6,433 nucleotides of DNA from contig JBCDCC010000142.1 of NCBI GenBank assembly GCA_039182435.1, positions 1-6,433 of the forward strand. Direction: 5' to 3'. Below the pieces are notes generated by a model. The model was not told the DNA's origin and searched no databases. It saw only the letters and a program-made list of their open reading frames with translations. The DNA is from JBCCKC01 sp039182435 (GTDB taxonomy: Bacteria > Verrucomicrobiota > Verrucomicrobiia > Opitutales > Coraliomargaritaceae). How positions within the stretch are numbered: position 1 is the stretch's first letter; each line of letters opens with the position of its first letter. A program made the translations under genes and the position numbers. Positions 1 to 5,231 of this stretch are shown piece after piece.

Positions 1-199
1 AGAAGAAAAGTCTTTAATGAAACTGGTTGTGCAAAGCTCAACTGATAAAATCTTGGGCATTCATATGATTGGGCTGGATGCAGCCGAGATCTTGCAAGGC
101 TTTGCTGTAGCCCTTAATATGGGTGCCACGAAAGCCGATTTTGACAGAACCGTTGGCATTCACCCAACCTCTGCTGAAGAATTTGTCACAATGCGATAA
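1..199 (+). CDS. gor: Glutathione reductase, C-terminal end only (5' truncated by window edge)
   Basis: The reading frame is open from base 2 and ends at TAA 197-199, giving 65 residues. Seen: a C-terminal dimerisation-domain signature of the pyridine nucleotide-disulfide reductase family, with KLVVQSSTDKILGIHMIG, then the helix around AEILQGFAVALNMGATKADF, and the ending VGIHPTSAEEFVTMR. The HPT-x-x-EE motif carries the catalytic His (donated across the dimer interface) and its Glu partner. Family knowledge: Gor reduces glutathione disulfide with NADPH and FAD in the cytoplasm. The ATG at 17 is an internal Met, not the start, because conserved sequence continues upstream of it. The glutathione reductase subfamily is favoured over lipoamide or mercuric reductases because of the TKADFD...GIHPT...EEFVTMR ending. 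The VGIHPT variant suggests an alphaproteobacterial source (inference). nadE follows in the same direction after 23 bases, so the two may be co-transcribed. Confidence 0.9.
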   Translation, partial: EEKSLMKLVVQSSTDKILGIHMIGLDAAEILQGFAVALNMGATKADFDRTVGIHPTSAEEFVTMR

Positions 200-222
200 A
201 AAATAATAAGAAAGTACAAAAC

Positions 223-765
223 ATGAAGATAGCGCTATCACAATCCAACCCAACCGTTGGGGCCATTACCGATAATATGAATGATGCTCTTAATATTGTT
301 CAAAAAGCCTGTGATGGCGGCGCAGATCTGCTTGTGTTTCCTGAAATGTATCTCTCCGGTTATCCGGCAGAAGACCTGGTATTGAAACCCGCTTTTATTG
401 ATCGCACCACAAAAGCCCTTGAAACATTCAAGACACTCACCCATACAAAAGATATTCATATCCTCATGCCCTTACCGATCAAAAACGGGGATAGACTGTA
501 TAACGCGGCTGTTCTTATTCACAAAGGTAAAGCGCTTTTATATGTGCATAAAAAACACCTGCCCAACTATACCGTCTTTGATGAAGTGCGTGTCTTTGAT
601 GAAGGCGCACCTGCGGATGTGATTGAGATCAATGGCATGCAGTGCGGCTTTATGATTTGCCGTGACATATGGCATGATGATGTCGCCCAGGCTCTCAAAA
701 ATAAGGGAGCGGAGATTTTAATTGCCCCCAATGCAAGCCCTTATGAGGTTGATAAGCTAAACTAG
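223..765 (+). CDS. nadE: Glutamine-dependent NAD+ synthetase, amidase domain only (3' truncated at a probable junction)
   Basis: Full-length NadE uses glutamine-derived ammonia to convert deamido-NAD+ to NAD+. An N-terminal nitrilase-type glutaminase domain feeds a C-terminal synthetase domain, about 540-560 residues in all. Only 180 residues are present. The nitrilase triad is visible: Glu41 in LLVFPEMYLSGYPAEDL, Lys110 in the KKHLPNYTVFDE motif, and nucleophile Cys146 in GFMICRDIW. The frame runs into TAG at 763-765 just after APNASPYEVDKLN, where relatives continue with a D/N-E-R-like helix. The synthetase half with its SGGxDS loop is absent. The stop therefore looks like the product of a sequence junction rather than a natural end. 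The start at ATG 223 fits the usual MKIALSQ beginning, with a weak purine-rich AAGAAAG at 208-214. Arg147 stands where many relatives have Glu (ICED). The product as written could not make NAD+; a stand-alone amidase is less likely because family similarity runs right up to the break. Confidence 0.88.
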   Translation: MKIALSQSNPTVGAITDNMNDALNIVQKACDGGADLLVFPEMYLSGYPAEDLVLKPAFIDRTTKALETFKTLTHTKDIHILMPLPIKNGDRLYNAAVLIHKGKALLYVHKKHLPNYTVFDEVRVFDEGAPADVIEINGMQCGFMICRDIWHDDVAQALKNKGAEILIAPNASPYEVDKLN

Positions 766-773
766 CGAACTAG
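760..773. repeat. Direct repeat AACTAG x2 at the probable join between two genomes
   Basis: AACTAG occurs at 760-765 and again at 768-773, separated by CG. The first copy contains the premature stop of nadE. The second contains, on the opposite strand, the stop of the pilin gene (CTA 770-772). Two convergent genes thus end 4 bases apart with no terminator, and one of them is broken. Either microhomology-mediated joining or an assembly or amplification chimera would fit. Confidence 0.55.
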
Positions 774-1114
774 TAAGTATACCTAACAACTTGTCCACCG
801 CCTGTGGTAACTGTGAGTGTGCCACCACCTTCGCTGACTGAAAGACCTGTGTAAACCTCATCTGCGACATCAGCGATTGGATTGAAATAAGTGCCTGAAA
901 GGCTGGCATATGCTACTGTAGAATCACCTTCCTCCAAGAGATACTGCTGACCAGCAGATGCGACTTGACGAAGGTTATTTGTGATAGCCTTTTCGCGTGA
1001 TTGCTCACGAACCTTGCTGAAAGCTGGGATAGCCATAGCGGCAAGAAGGCCGATGATTACGACCACGATCATGATTTCAACAAGTGTGAATCCTTTTTTG
1101 CTCTTTGCATTCAT
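770..1114 (-). CDS. Short type IV pilin / type II secretion pseudopilin-like protein
   Basis: A 114-residue protein with a class III prepilin signal: a short basic leader MNAKSKKG, cleavage expected after Gly8, Phe9 as the first mature residue, and Glu13 at mature position +5. A hydrophobic helix at about residues 9-31 contains the Pro expected at mature position 22 (Pro30). The mature protein would be about 106 residues. It has an alpha spine (about 32-62, KVREQSREKAITNNLRQ region) and a small Gly/Thr-rich beta C-terminus ending VVRYTY. It has no cysteines. Family knowledge: such proteins are cleaved and methylated by a prepilin peptidase and polymerise into a type IV pilus or type II secretion pseudopilus across the cell envelope. 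No other pilus gene is in the window, so the machine cannot be assigned; a major subunit is plausible given the strong ribosome binding site. The gene stands alone, 188 bases downstream of the PIN-TRAM gene. Its stop falls inside the probable junction, so the last residues could be affected, though the ending looks natural. Confidence 0.88.
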   Translation of the reverse strand: MNAKSKKGFTLVEIMIVVVIIGLLAAMAIPAFSKVREQSREKAITNNLRQVASAGQQYLLEEGDSTVAYASLSGTYFNPIADVADEVYTGLSVSEGGGTLTVTTGGGQVVRYTY

Positions 1115-1302
1115 AATGATACTCCTTTGATTTGTTATAATGTATTATGTATTGTTAGCTTACTCAGTTGTTTTCCGAGTGGACCATGAGTTGAACACAT
1201 CATTTTTTCCCATCCAAGCAAAATGCGTTGATAATCAAGCATTTAACAAACTTTTTAAGCTGCGTAAAATACTTGTAAGCAGCCACTAAAATCAACTCAG
1301 CG
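1115..1302. other. Intergenic gap between PIN-TRAM gene and pilin gene
   Basis: These 188 bases hold the leader of the pilin gene (ribosome binding site and AT-rich upstream sequence near 1129-1160). A weak inverted repeat GCTGC/GCAGC lies at 1259-1263 and 1279-1283, downstream of the PIN-TRAM stop. It has no following T-run on the minus strand, so it is not a convincing terminator. No small gene, RNA gene or longer repeat was recognised. Confidence 0.5.
1121..1128 (-). promoter_or_regulatory. Strong Shine-Dalgarno site of the pilin-like gene
   Basis: On the minus strand AAAGGAGT sits six bases before the ATG at 1114, close to the ideal anti-16S match and spacing. It fixes the pilin start. 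The stretch just upstream (about 1129-1160) is very AT-rich and contains a TATAAC -10-like hexamer (1139-1134), but no convincing -35 box lies at 16-18 bases, so the promoter is not called. None of the other genes on the right-hand piece has a comparable site. Confidence 0.8.
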
Positions 1303-2319
1303 CTAGACTTGATCCGGCTGATAGGAGGCAAAAATCATCTTACCGCCCGATGATTGGACAACGGAATCGACCTCAACACGAACCTCCTGCCCGATCAGTT
1401 GACGACCGTTATTCACAACCAACATGGAACCATCTGGTAGGTATCCAATCGCTTGCCCAGAGTCCTTCCCCGCACGGACTAATTCAACTGTGACCTTCGT
1501 CCCAACAGAAACCTCCTGGTTCAGGGCTTTGACCAAAGAAGTGACATTCAACCAATCGACTTCCTGAAACTCCGCGAGCTTCGCAAGGTTATAGTCCATC
1601 GTCAGTAGCTTGGCTTTCATTGAACGCGCAAGATAGACCAGCTTCGAGTCAACAGCCTCAATACTCGCCACATCACTTTCATGAATACGTAAGTCTAAAT
1701 GCTTCATCGTCCGCATACGATTGAGCACATCAAAGCCTTTACGGCCCTTCTCCCTTCTCGCCGAATCCTCCGAGTCAGCGATGGCTTGCAACTCGTCCAG
1801 AACAAAACGCGGGATAACCAACGCGAACCCGACCCACTTACTCTCACAGATCGCTGCAATACGACCATCAATCAGCGCACTGGTATCAACGACAACTAAA
1901 GGCGCTTCTACGTTGTGCGGGCTGAAACGGACATAAGGAATGACCAGGTTAAATTCGTCTTTACCTCGCAGAGCGACAACCGTGCATAGATACATAGAAA
2001 CTAGGTAGAGCGCTAGTCGAACCAAGAAAACACTCTGCGATAGCTCAGGGTCATTCAACAAAGGTTCAAAGAGTGGCGAATGCGCGAGCAAGTAGGCGAT
2101 CACTGTCCCTACAAATATGCCGAATGTGATCGCGGAAAGGCCGCGCAGGGAAAATCCCTTTAGCAGTATATCGGTCAATATAACTAAACTCGCCAAACTC
2201 ATCCCGATGAAAACCGTAATGAAAAAATTCCAATCATGAACCGTATACCAAATAAGCACCGACCCTAGAAAACTAAGGACGAGAAACAGTATTCGAAATA
2301 TTAGGACGGTGCGCTTCAT
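1303..2319 (-). CDS. Membrane-anchored PIN-TRAM domain protein (YacL-like putative ribonuclease)
   Basis: 338 residues. Four hydrophobic segments at about 5-26, 31-53, 61-79 and 97-117 anchor the N-terminus. A PIN nuclease domain follows at about 140-262. Its expected acidic residues are visible: Asp145 in VVVDTSALIDGRI, Glu176 in FVLDELQ, Asp224 in AVDSKLVYLAR and Asp242 in LLTMDYNLAKLA. The basic stretch RREKGRKGFDVLN (188-200) is also typical of this subfamily. A TRAM RNA-binding domain occupies about 268-333, with QAIGYLPDGSMLVV and the VDSVVQSSGGKMIFA ending. Domain order and length match the YacL family. Family knowledge: PIN domains are metal-dependent RNases and TRAM binds RNA; the substrate here is unknown. 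The complete acidic set suggests an active enzyme at the cytoplasmic face. The gene lies 9 bases after the 39-residue membrane protein and is probably translated from the same message. No clear Shine-Dalgarno site precedes the ATG; a GAGG lies about 15 bases upstream, too far to be convincing. Confidence 0.9.
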   Translation of the reverse strand: MKRTVLIFRILFLVLSFLGSVLIWYTVHDWNFFITVFIGMSLASLVILTDILLKGFSLRGLSAITFGIFVGTVIAYLLAHSPLFEPLLNDPELSQSVFLVRLALYLVSMYLCTVVALRGKDEFNLVIPYVRFSPHNVEAPLVVVDTSALIDGRIAAICESKWVGFALVIPRFVLDELQAIADSEDSARREKGRKGFDVLNRMRTMKHLDLRIHESDVASIEAVDSKLVYLARSMKAKLLTMDYNLAKLAEFQEVDWLNVTSLVKALNQEVSVGTKVTVELVRAGKDSGQAIGYLPDGSMLVVNNGRQLIGQEVRVEVDSVVQSSGGKMIFASYQPDQV

Positions 2320-2328
2320 CGTTCTAGA

Positions 2329-2448
2329 CTAAAACCTCAGTGCACCGGTTATCCAAGCAAGGAAAATTGGGATAGCCATAAAAAACAACGTCACTGCATA
2401 AATCACGTAGGTGACATGCTTTGCTTTCTTTTCCAGCCGATCATCCAT
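2329..2448 (-). CDS. Small single-pass membrane protein, 39 residues
   Basis: Not a recognised family. From ATG at 2448 it encodes MDDRLEKKAKHVTYV and onward: a charged N-terminal ten residues, one long hydrophobic segment at about 12-35 (VTYVIYAVTLFFMAIPIFLAW within it), and a short tail ending in ALRF. The start lies 4 bases after the stop of the upstream repeat/SUMF1-like gene, and its own stop lies 9 bases before the PIN-TRAM ATG, which suggests translational coupling. The same frame stays open upstream to 2625, but that part overlaps the conserved end of the upstream gene in another frame, so the 39-residue start is preferred. No ribosome binding site is seen. Support is its position in a tight gene series and its transmembrane pattern. 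Possible roles as a partner or anchor of either neighbour are inference. Confidence 0.6.
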   Translation of the reverse strand: MDDRLEKKAKHVTYVIYAVTLFFMAIPIFLAWITGALRF

Positions 2449-2452
2449 CGAA

Positions 2453-4207
2453 CTACAAACGGTCAAAATCCATAACCACCCTGAAACCAGTAAGCCGATT
2501 TCGTTCACTTCGCGGCGCTTCACGAGCTGGAACTGTGAAAATCGATTCCAGGCGATCTTGAGCATGGCCACCGATATGCCGGGCATCCTCATTTTCAAAC
2601 CGATCAACTGACTCCAACCACTCACTCACATTCCCCAGCAGGTCGAAGTAACCACTCGCCAGAGGCTCCTTTCCTCCAACCGGCTGAGCCACACCATCCG
2701 TATTAGAAGCGCTCCAGACATGATTCTCTAAAACAACGTAGCGAAGCGGACCCAATGCCTCCCGATACTCATTCTCTGTAGGTAAGCGAACTTCCTTACC
2801 CATGATCCACGTGAGACGATCGCAGAACTCTTTGGCCTCGGTCCAATTCACAGAATCTACCGGCTTAGTATCCCCGAGATTACGACTTGGATTCGTCCCC
2901 ATAATCAAGCCATACAATGCTTGCGGCACTTCAGTTCGCAGCATCTTACGATCTCCCACATTAGGAATGGGTAAGAGTGCGTCATAGATCCGGTCTTGAA
3001 TGTAACCAAGGTCACTCTGCACTAAATTTAAATAACGAACTTTGATTTGGAAATCCTCATTGTTCAGAGAACTGCGAGGAAAGGTTTCCAGCATCTGACG
3101 AATATCCCGGCGAAGAAAAATGATGACCTCCGTCGCTTCATAAGTGCGCCGCTCCGAAAGCAACTGATTGAGCAAATCATTATTTCGTTCGATCTCCAGA
3201 CCGAGCTCATAGCTTTCCGCAGTTTGACTCTTACGAAGAAATTCCGAAACGCGATCCGAGGAGGCGTATGGGCTATCACGATAGGCCTCATTGAGCTGTC
3301 GCTGCAGACGTGCTGCTTCTTGATAGAGTTCTGCTGCTTCCAGATTTTCGCCCGCCATGCGTCGCTCATCGGCAAAATTCGCAATCGCTTCGACTTCCAG
3401 ATGGCTTTGCCCCGAACGAATGCCGACGAGCTTCACCCTGAGTCGTTCCAGACGTGCAACACTCGCCTGATTAGTCCCCCGGTATTCACGGTTCAGCTGG
3501 TCCTGTATCTCAATCGATTGACTCAATATCTCCTCCGCTCGCTCCCAATTCTGCTTTTCAATGTGCGTCTGTGCCACCGCTTCGAGCTCGAGACTCCGCT
3601 GATAGAGCGGTTCCGCAGTCAGGTAACGAGCTTGCCTTTGCAGGCGCGTTGCTCTTCCGGGATTTGCTGAATCACTCAGAGGAAACTCTTCGTTAATCCG
3701 CTTTTGGTCCCTGTAAGCCTGACGATACTTCACACGAGCCCCTTCAAAATCATCAGCCTTCGCCAATTCAACAGCCTCTTTCTCTGAAGCGATGCTCGAG
3801 ATCTGCCAAGACGTTGCCGCATAGTCCTGATAGCGCTTCTTCAGACTATCTCGTCGTTTATCAGCCTCAGAGTCATAACCTGGGATTGCCTTTAAATAGT
3901 CTTCCAGCACTTCGAGCGAGCGCTTAAGTAGCTCAATATCCTCCTTGGTCGGCTCGCGCAGAGCGAGCGCCTCCTCAAATTTGACTTCCAAATCAATACT
4001 CTCTTCGAGGATCGCTTCCATGTCCCCGGTAATTTCAAACTGATGCTTCACATCTCGGTAATCTACATTTCGCGGACCAAGATTACTCAAAAACCAAAAG
4101 CCGCCCAGAACCCCAGCACAGGCTAAGATGACAAGCAAAACTAGGAGCACTCGCTGGAAGGCGGTTTTCTCGTGGGGAAGTCTAGTTTTTTTCGATTTTC
4201 TAGCCAT
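2453..4207 (-). CDS. Membrane-anchored tandem-repeat protein with a degenerate SUMF1/FGE-like C-terminal domain
   Basis: 584 residues from ATG 4207. A basic N-terminus (MARKSKKTR) precedes one transmembrane helix at about 19-41, so most of the chain probably lies outside the cytoplasmic membrane. Residues about 79-413 are charged, mostly helical and TPR-like, made of five 67-residue units. Residues about 421-583 match the formylglycine-generating/SUMF1 fold: RTEVPQALYGLIMGTNPS, PVDSVNWTEAKEFCDRL, VRLPTENEYREAL, HVWSASN, GYFDLLGNVSEWLES, then GG and RLTGFRVVMDF at the end. The domain is shorter than the usual 220-260 residues and lacks the C-terminal active-site cysteines, so formylglycine synthesis is unlikely; ligand or protein binding is more plausible (inference). 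A second ATG two codons upstream (4213) is an equal start candidate. A longer form from TTG 4279 adds 24 non-conserved residues before the basic stretch and is not favoured. It is the first gene of the minus-strand trio. The precise function is unknown. Confidence 0.85.
   Translation of the reverse strand: MARKSKKTRLPHEKTAFQRVLLVLLVILACAGVLGGFWFLSNLGPRNVDYRDVKHQFEITGDMEAILEESIDLEVKFEEALALREPTKEDIELLKRSLEVLEDYLKAIPGYDSEADKRRDSLKKRYQDYAATSWQISSIASEKEAVELAKADDFEGARVKYRQAYRDQKRINEEFPLSDSANPGRATRLQRQARYLTAEPLYQRSLELEAVAQTHIEKQNWERAEEILSQSIEIQDQLNREYRGTNQASVARLERLRVKLVGIRSGQSHLEVEAIANFADERRMAGENLEAAELYQEAARLQRQLNEAYRDSPYASSDRVSEFLRKSQTAESYELGLEIERNNDLLNQLLSERRTYEATEVIIFLRRDIRQMLETFPRSSLNNEDFQIKVRYLNLVQSDLGYIQDRIYDALLPIPNVGDRKMLRTEVPQALYGLIMGTNPSRNLGDTKPVDSVNWTEAKEFCDRLTWIMGKEVRLPTENEYREALGPLRYVVLENHVWSASNTDGVAQPVGGKEPLASGYFDLLGNVSEWLESVDRFENEDARHIGGHAQDRLESIFTVPAREAPRSERNRLTGFRVVMDFDRL
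2969..3973 (-). repeat. Five tandem 67-residue (201-base) repeats inside the SUMF1-like protein
   Basis: Aligning the translated protein shows a period of exactly 67 residues without insertions. In numbering from ATG 4207, an Ala occurs at 157, 224, 291 and 358. An aromatic in the N-E-E-F, N-R-E-Y, N-E-A-Y and L-E-T-F motifs occurs at 175, 242, 309 and 376. A weaker first unit has the matching A-I-P-G turn (Ile108-Pro109), in register with FP at 175-176 and 376-377. Nominal units are 3973-3773, 3772-3572, 3571-3371, 3370-3170 and 3169-2969. Each looks like a helical hairpin with a TPR-like A-E-x-x-Y/L pattern, then a turn rich in Ser/Asn/Pro and an Arg-rich helix. The DNA is diverged, so the repeats are old. 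Confidence 0.75.
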
Positions 4208-4213
4208 GGGCAT

Positions 4214-4366
4214 CACGAATCTGGTATGAGAATGACTTAGGAAGCGCTGGTTAATGCAGAATGCCCACAACTCGGGCAAGGCTTAAAGCCATAGCAGATG
4301 AGGACAGAGACCGGCGCCATTTATCACTCGACTTAATCGAGCAAAGAAAGTTTCAACACTCGCTTC
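4214..4366. promoter_or_regulatory. Divergent intergenic region between the SUMF1-like operon and tyrA-aroA
   Basis: These roughly 150 bases must hold the promoters for both directions unless an upstream source exists. Two short perfect inverted repeats are seen: GGCTT-A-AAGCC at 4280-4290 and CTCGA-CTTAA-TCGAG at 4327-4341. A nearby GCCC/GGGC pair flanks 4263-4277. On the minus strand a TTGAAA -35-like hexamer near 4356-4351 has no -10 partner at normal spacing. No confident promoter can be drawn, and the inverted repeats are short enough to arise by chance. A purine run AAAGAAAG at 4343-4350 precedes tyrA but is too far from its ATG to be a normal ribosome binding site. Confidence 0.35.
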
Positions 4367-5218
4367 ATGTTTCGACAAATCTCCATCATCGGCCCGGGCC
4401 TCTTGGGCGCATCGATTGGCCTCGCGGTGCGGGAACGAAAGCTTGCGGGCAAGATCGTCGCATGGTCCAGACGCGCCGAAACACGACTCAAATGCCTCCA
4501 AAACGGCATTTGCGACGAAATCGCTGAGACCGCGGCTGACGCAGTCAAAGGAAGCGACTGCGTCATTCTCTGCACGCCTGTTCAAACGATTTTACCACTT
4601 TTGGAAGAGATTTTGCCACTCCTAGACCCAGATGCGGCGATCACTGATGTCGGCAGCACAAAGAGCCTCATTTGCCGCCAAGCCCAAGGCCTCTCATCCA
4701 AAGGACCGGTCTTCATCGGTTCGCATCCAATGGCAGGCTCTGATCAATGCGGTCTCGAGCATGCGCGCGTGGACCTATTCCAAAACGCCAGCTGTTTTCT
4801 GACTCCACTCGATAACGCCACGACCGACCAAATCCTTCGCCTCACTCAGTTCTGGGAAGCGCTGGGCATGACTACCGAAGTCATCTCACCCGAGACCCAC
4901 GATGAAATCGTCGCGCATATCAGCCATCTGCCACACGCCCTCGCCGCCGTCCTCGCTAGGTATCTCGGCAGTCAAGACGGATATTGGGCCAATTTCGCCG
5001 GAGGAGGACTTCGGGACACCAGTCGCGTCGCGTCCGGCGACCCGAATTTGTGGAAACAAATCTTCAGCCAGAACAAAGAGGAAGTCATCCGCTCGATCGA
5101 GGGCTTTGAGCAGCACTTGCAAGAATTCAAAGCAGCCTTGCTCAACAACGAGCCGATCAAAGTCGAACGCTTCCTCAACATAGCCAAGAACTTCCGCGAC
5201 AGCCTGAACGACCGTTAA
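4367..5218 (+). CDS. tyrA: Prephenate dehydrogenase (tyrosine biosynthesis)
   Basis: 283 residues. It oxidatively decarboxylates prephenate (or arogenate) to 4-hydroxyphenylpyruvate (or tyrosine) with NAD(P)+ in the cytoplasm. Seen: an N-terminal Rossmann dinucleotide fold with IIGPGLLGASIG (Gly9, Gly11, Gly14); DVGSTK at 94-99; the substrate-site motif GSHPMAGS at 118-125 with His120; and HISHLPHALA at 184-193 with the conserved His residues of the helical dimerisation domain. The AGGGLRDTSRVASGDPNLW block (211-229) is also typical. The length matches the monofunctional TyrA core. There is no fused chorismate mutase and no C-terminal ACT domain, so tyrosine feedback through an ACT domain is not expected. 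Whether it prefers prephenate or arogenate cannot be read from the sequence. It lies 13 bases upstream of aroA and is divergent from the SUMF1-like gene. The ATG at 4367 starts just before the Rossmann strand, as in relatives. Confidence 0.94.
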   Translation: MFRQISIIGPGLLGASIGLAVRERKLAGKIVAWSRRAETRLKCLQNGICDEIAETAADAVKGSDCVILCTPVQTILPLLEEILPLLDPDAAITDVGSTKSLICRQAQGLSSKGPVFIGSHPMAGSDQCGLEHARVDLFQNASCFLTPLDNATTDQILRLTQFWEALGMTTEVISPETHDEIVAHISHLPHALAAVLARYLGSQDGYWANFAGGGLRDTSRVASGDPNLWKQIFSQNKEEVIRSIEGFEQHLQEFKAALLNNEPIKVERFLNIAKNFRDSLNDR

Positions 5219-5231
5219 ACGACGCCGCACG

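Noticed and set aside
223..765. Natural stand-alone amidase (nitrilase family) instead of truncated NadE
   Set aside because: The motifs around Glu41, HLPNYTVFDE and the NASPYEVDK ending are NadE-specific, and similarity runs to the break without a natural C-terminal domain ending.
1001..1189. 62-residue plus-strand frame over the pilin start
   Set aside because: It is antisense to the conserved prepilin signal and helix and continues into the pilin leader; no start signal.
1259..1283. Possible terminator after the PIN-TRAM gene
   Set aside because: The stem is only 5 base pairs (GCTGC/GCAGC) with a 15-base loop, and no T-run follows on the minus strand.
2449..2625. Upstream extension of the 39-residue frame to a 98-residue protein
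   Set aside because: It overlaps, in another frame, the conserved SUMF1-like C-terminus (GNVSEWLES to GFRVVM), which is clearly the coding frame there.
3047..3670. 207-residue open frame on the plus strand
   Set aside because: It lies entirely antisense to the repeat region of the SUMF1-like gene, has low-complexity, atypical composition, and matches no family I recognise; it is a shadow of the Arg/Glu-rich coding strand.
4208..4279. N-terminal extension of the SUMF1-like gene from a TTG at 4279
   Set aside because: The extra 24 residues are not typical of a signal region. The basic stretch before the transmembrane helix begins naturally at ATG 4207 (or 4213), and no ribosome binding site supports the TTG.
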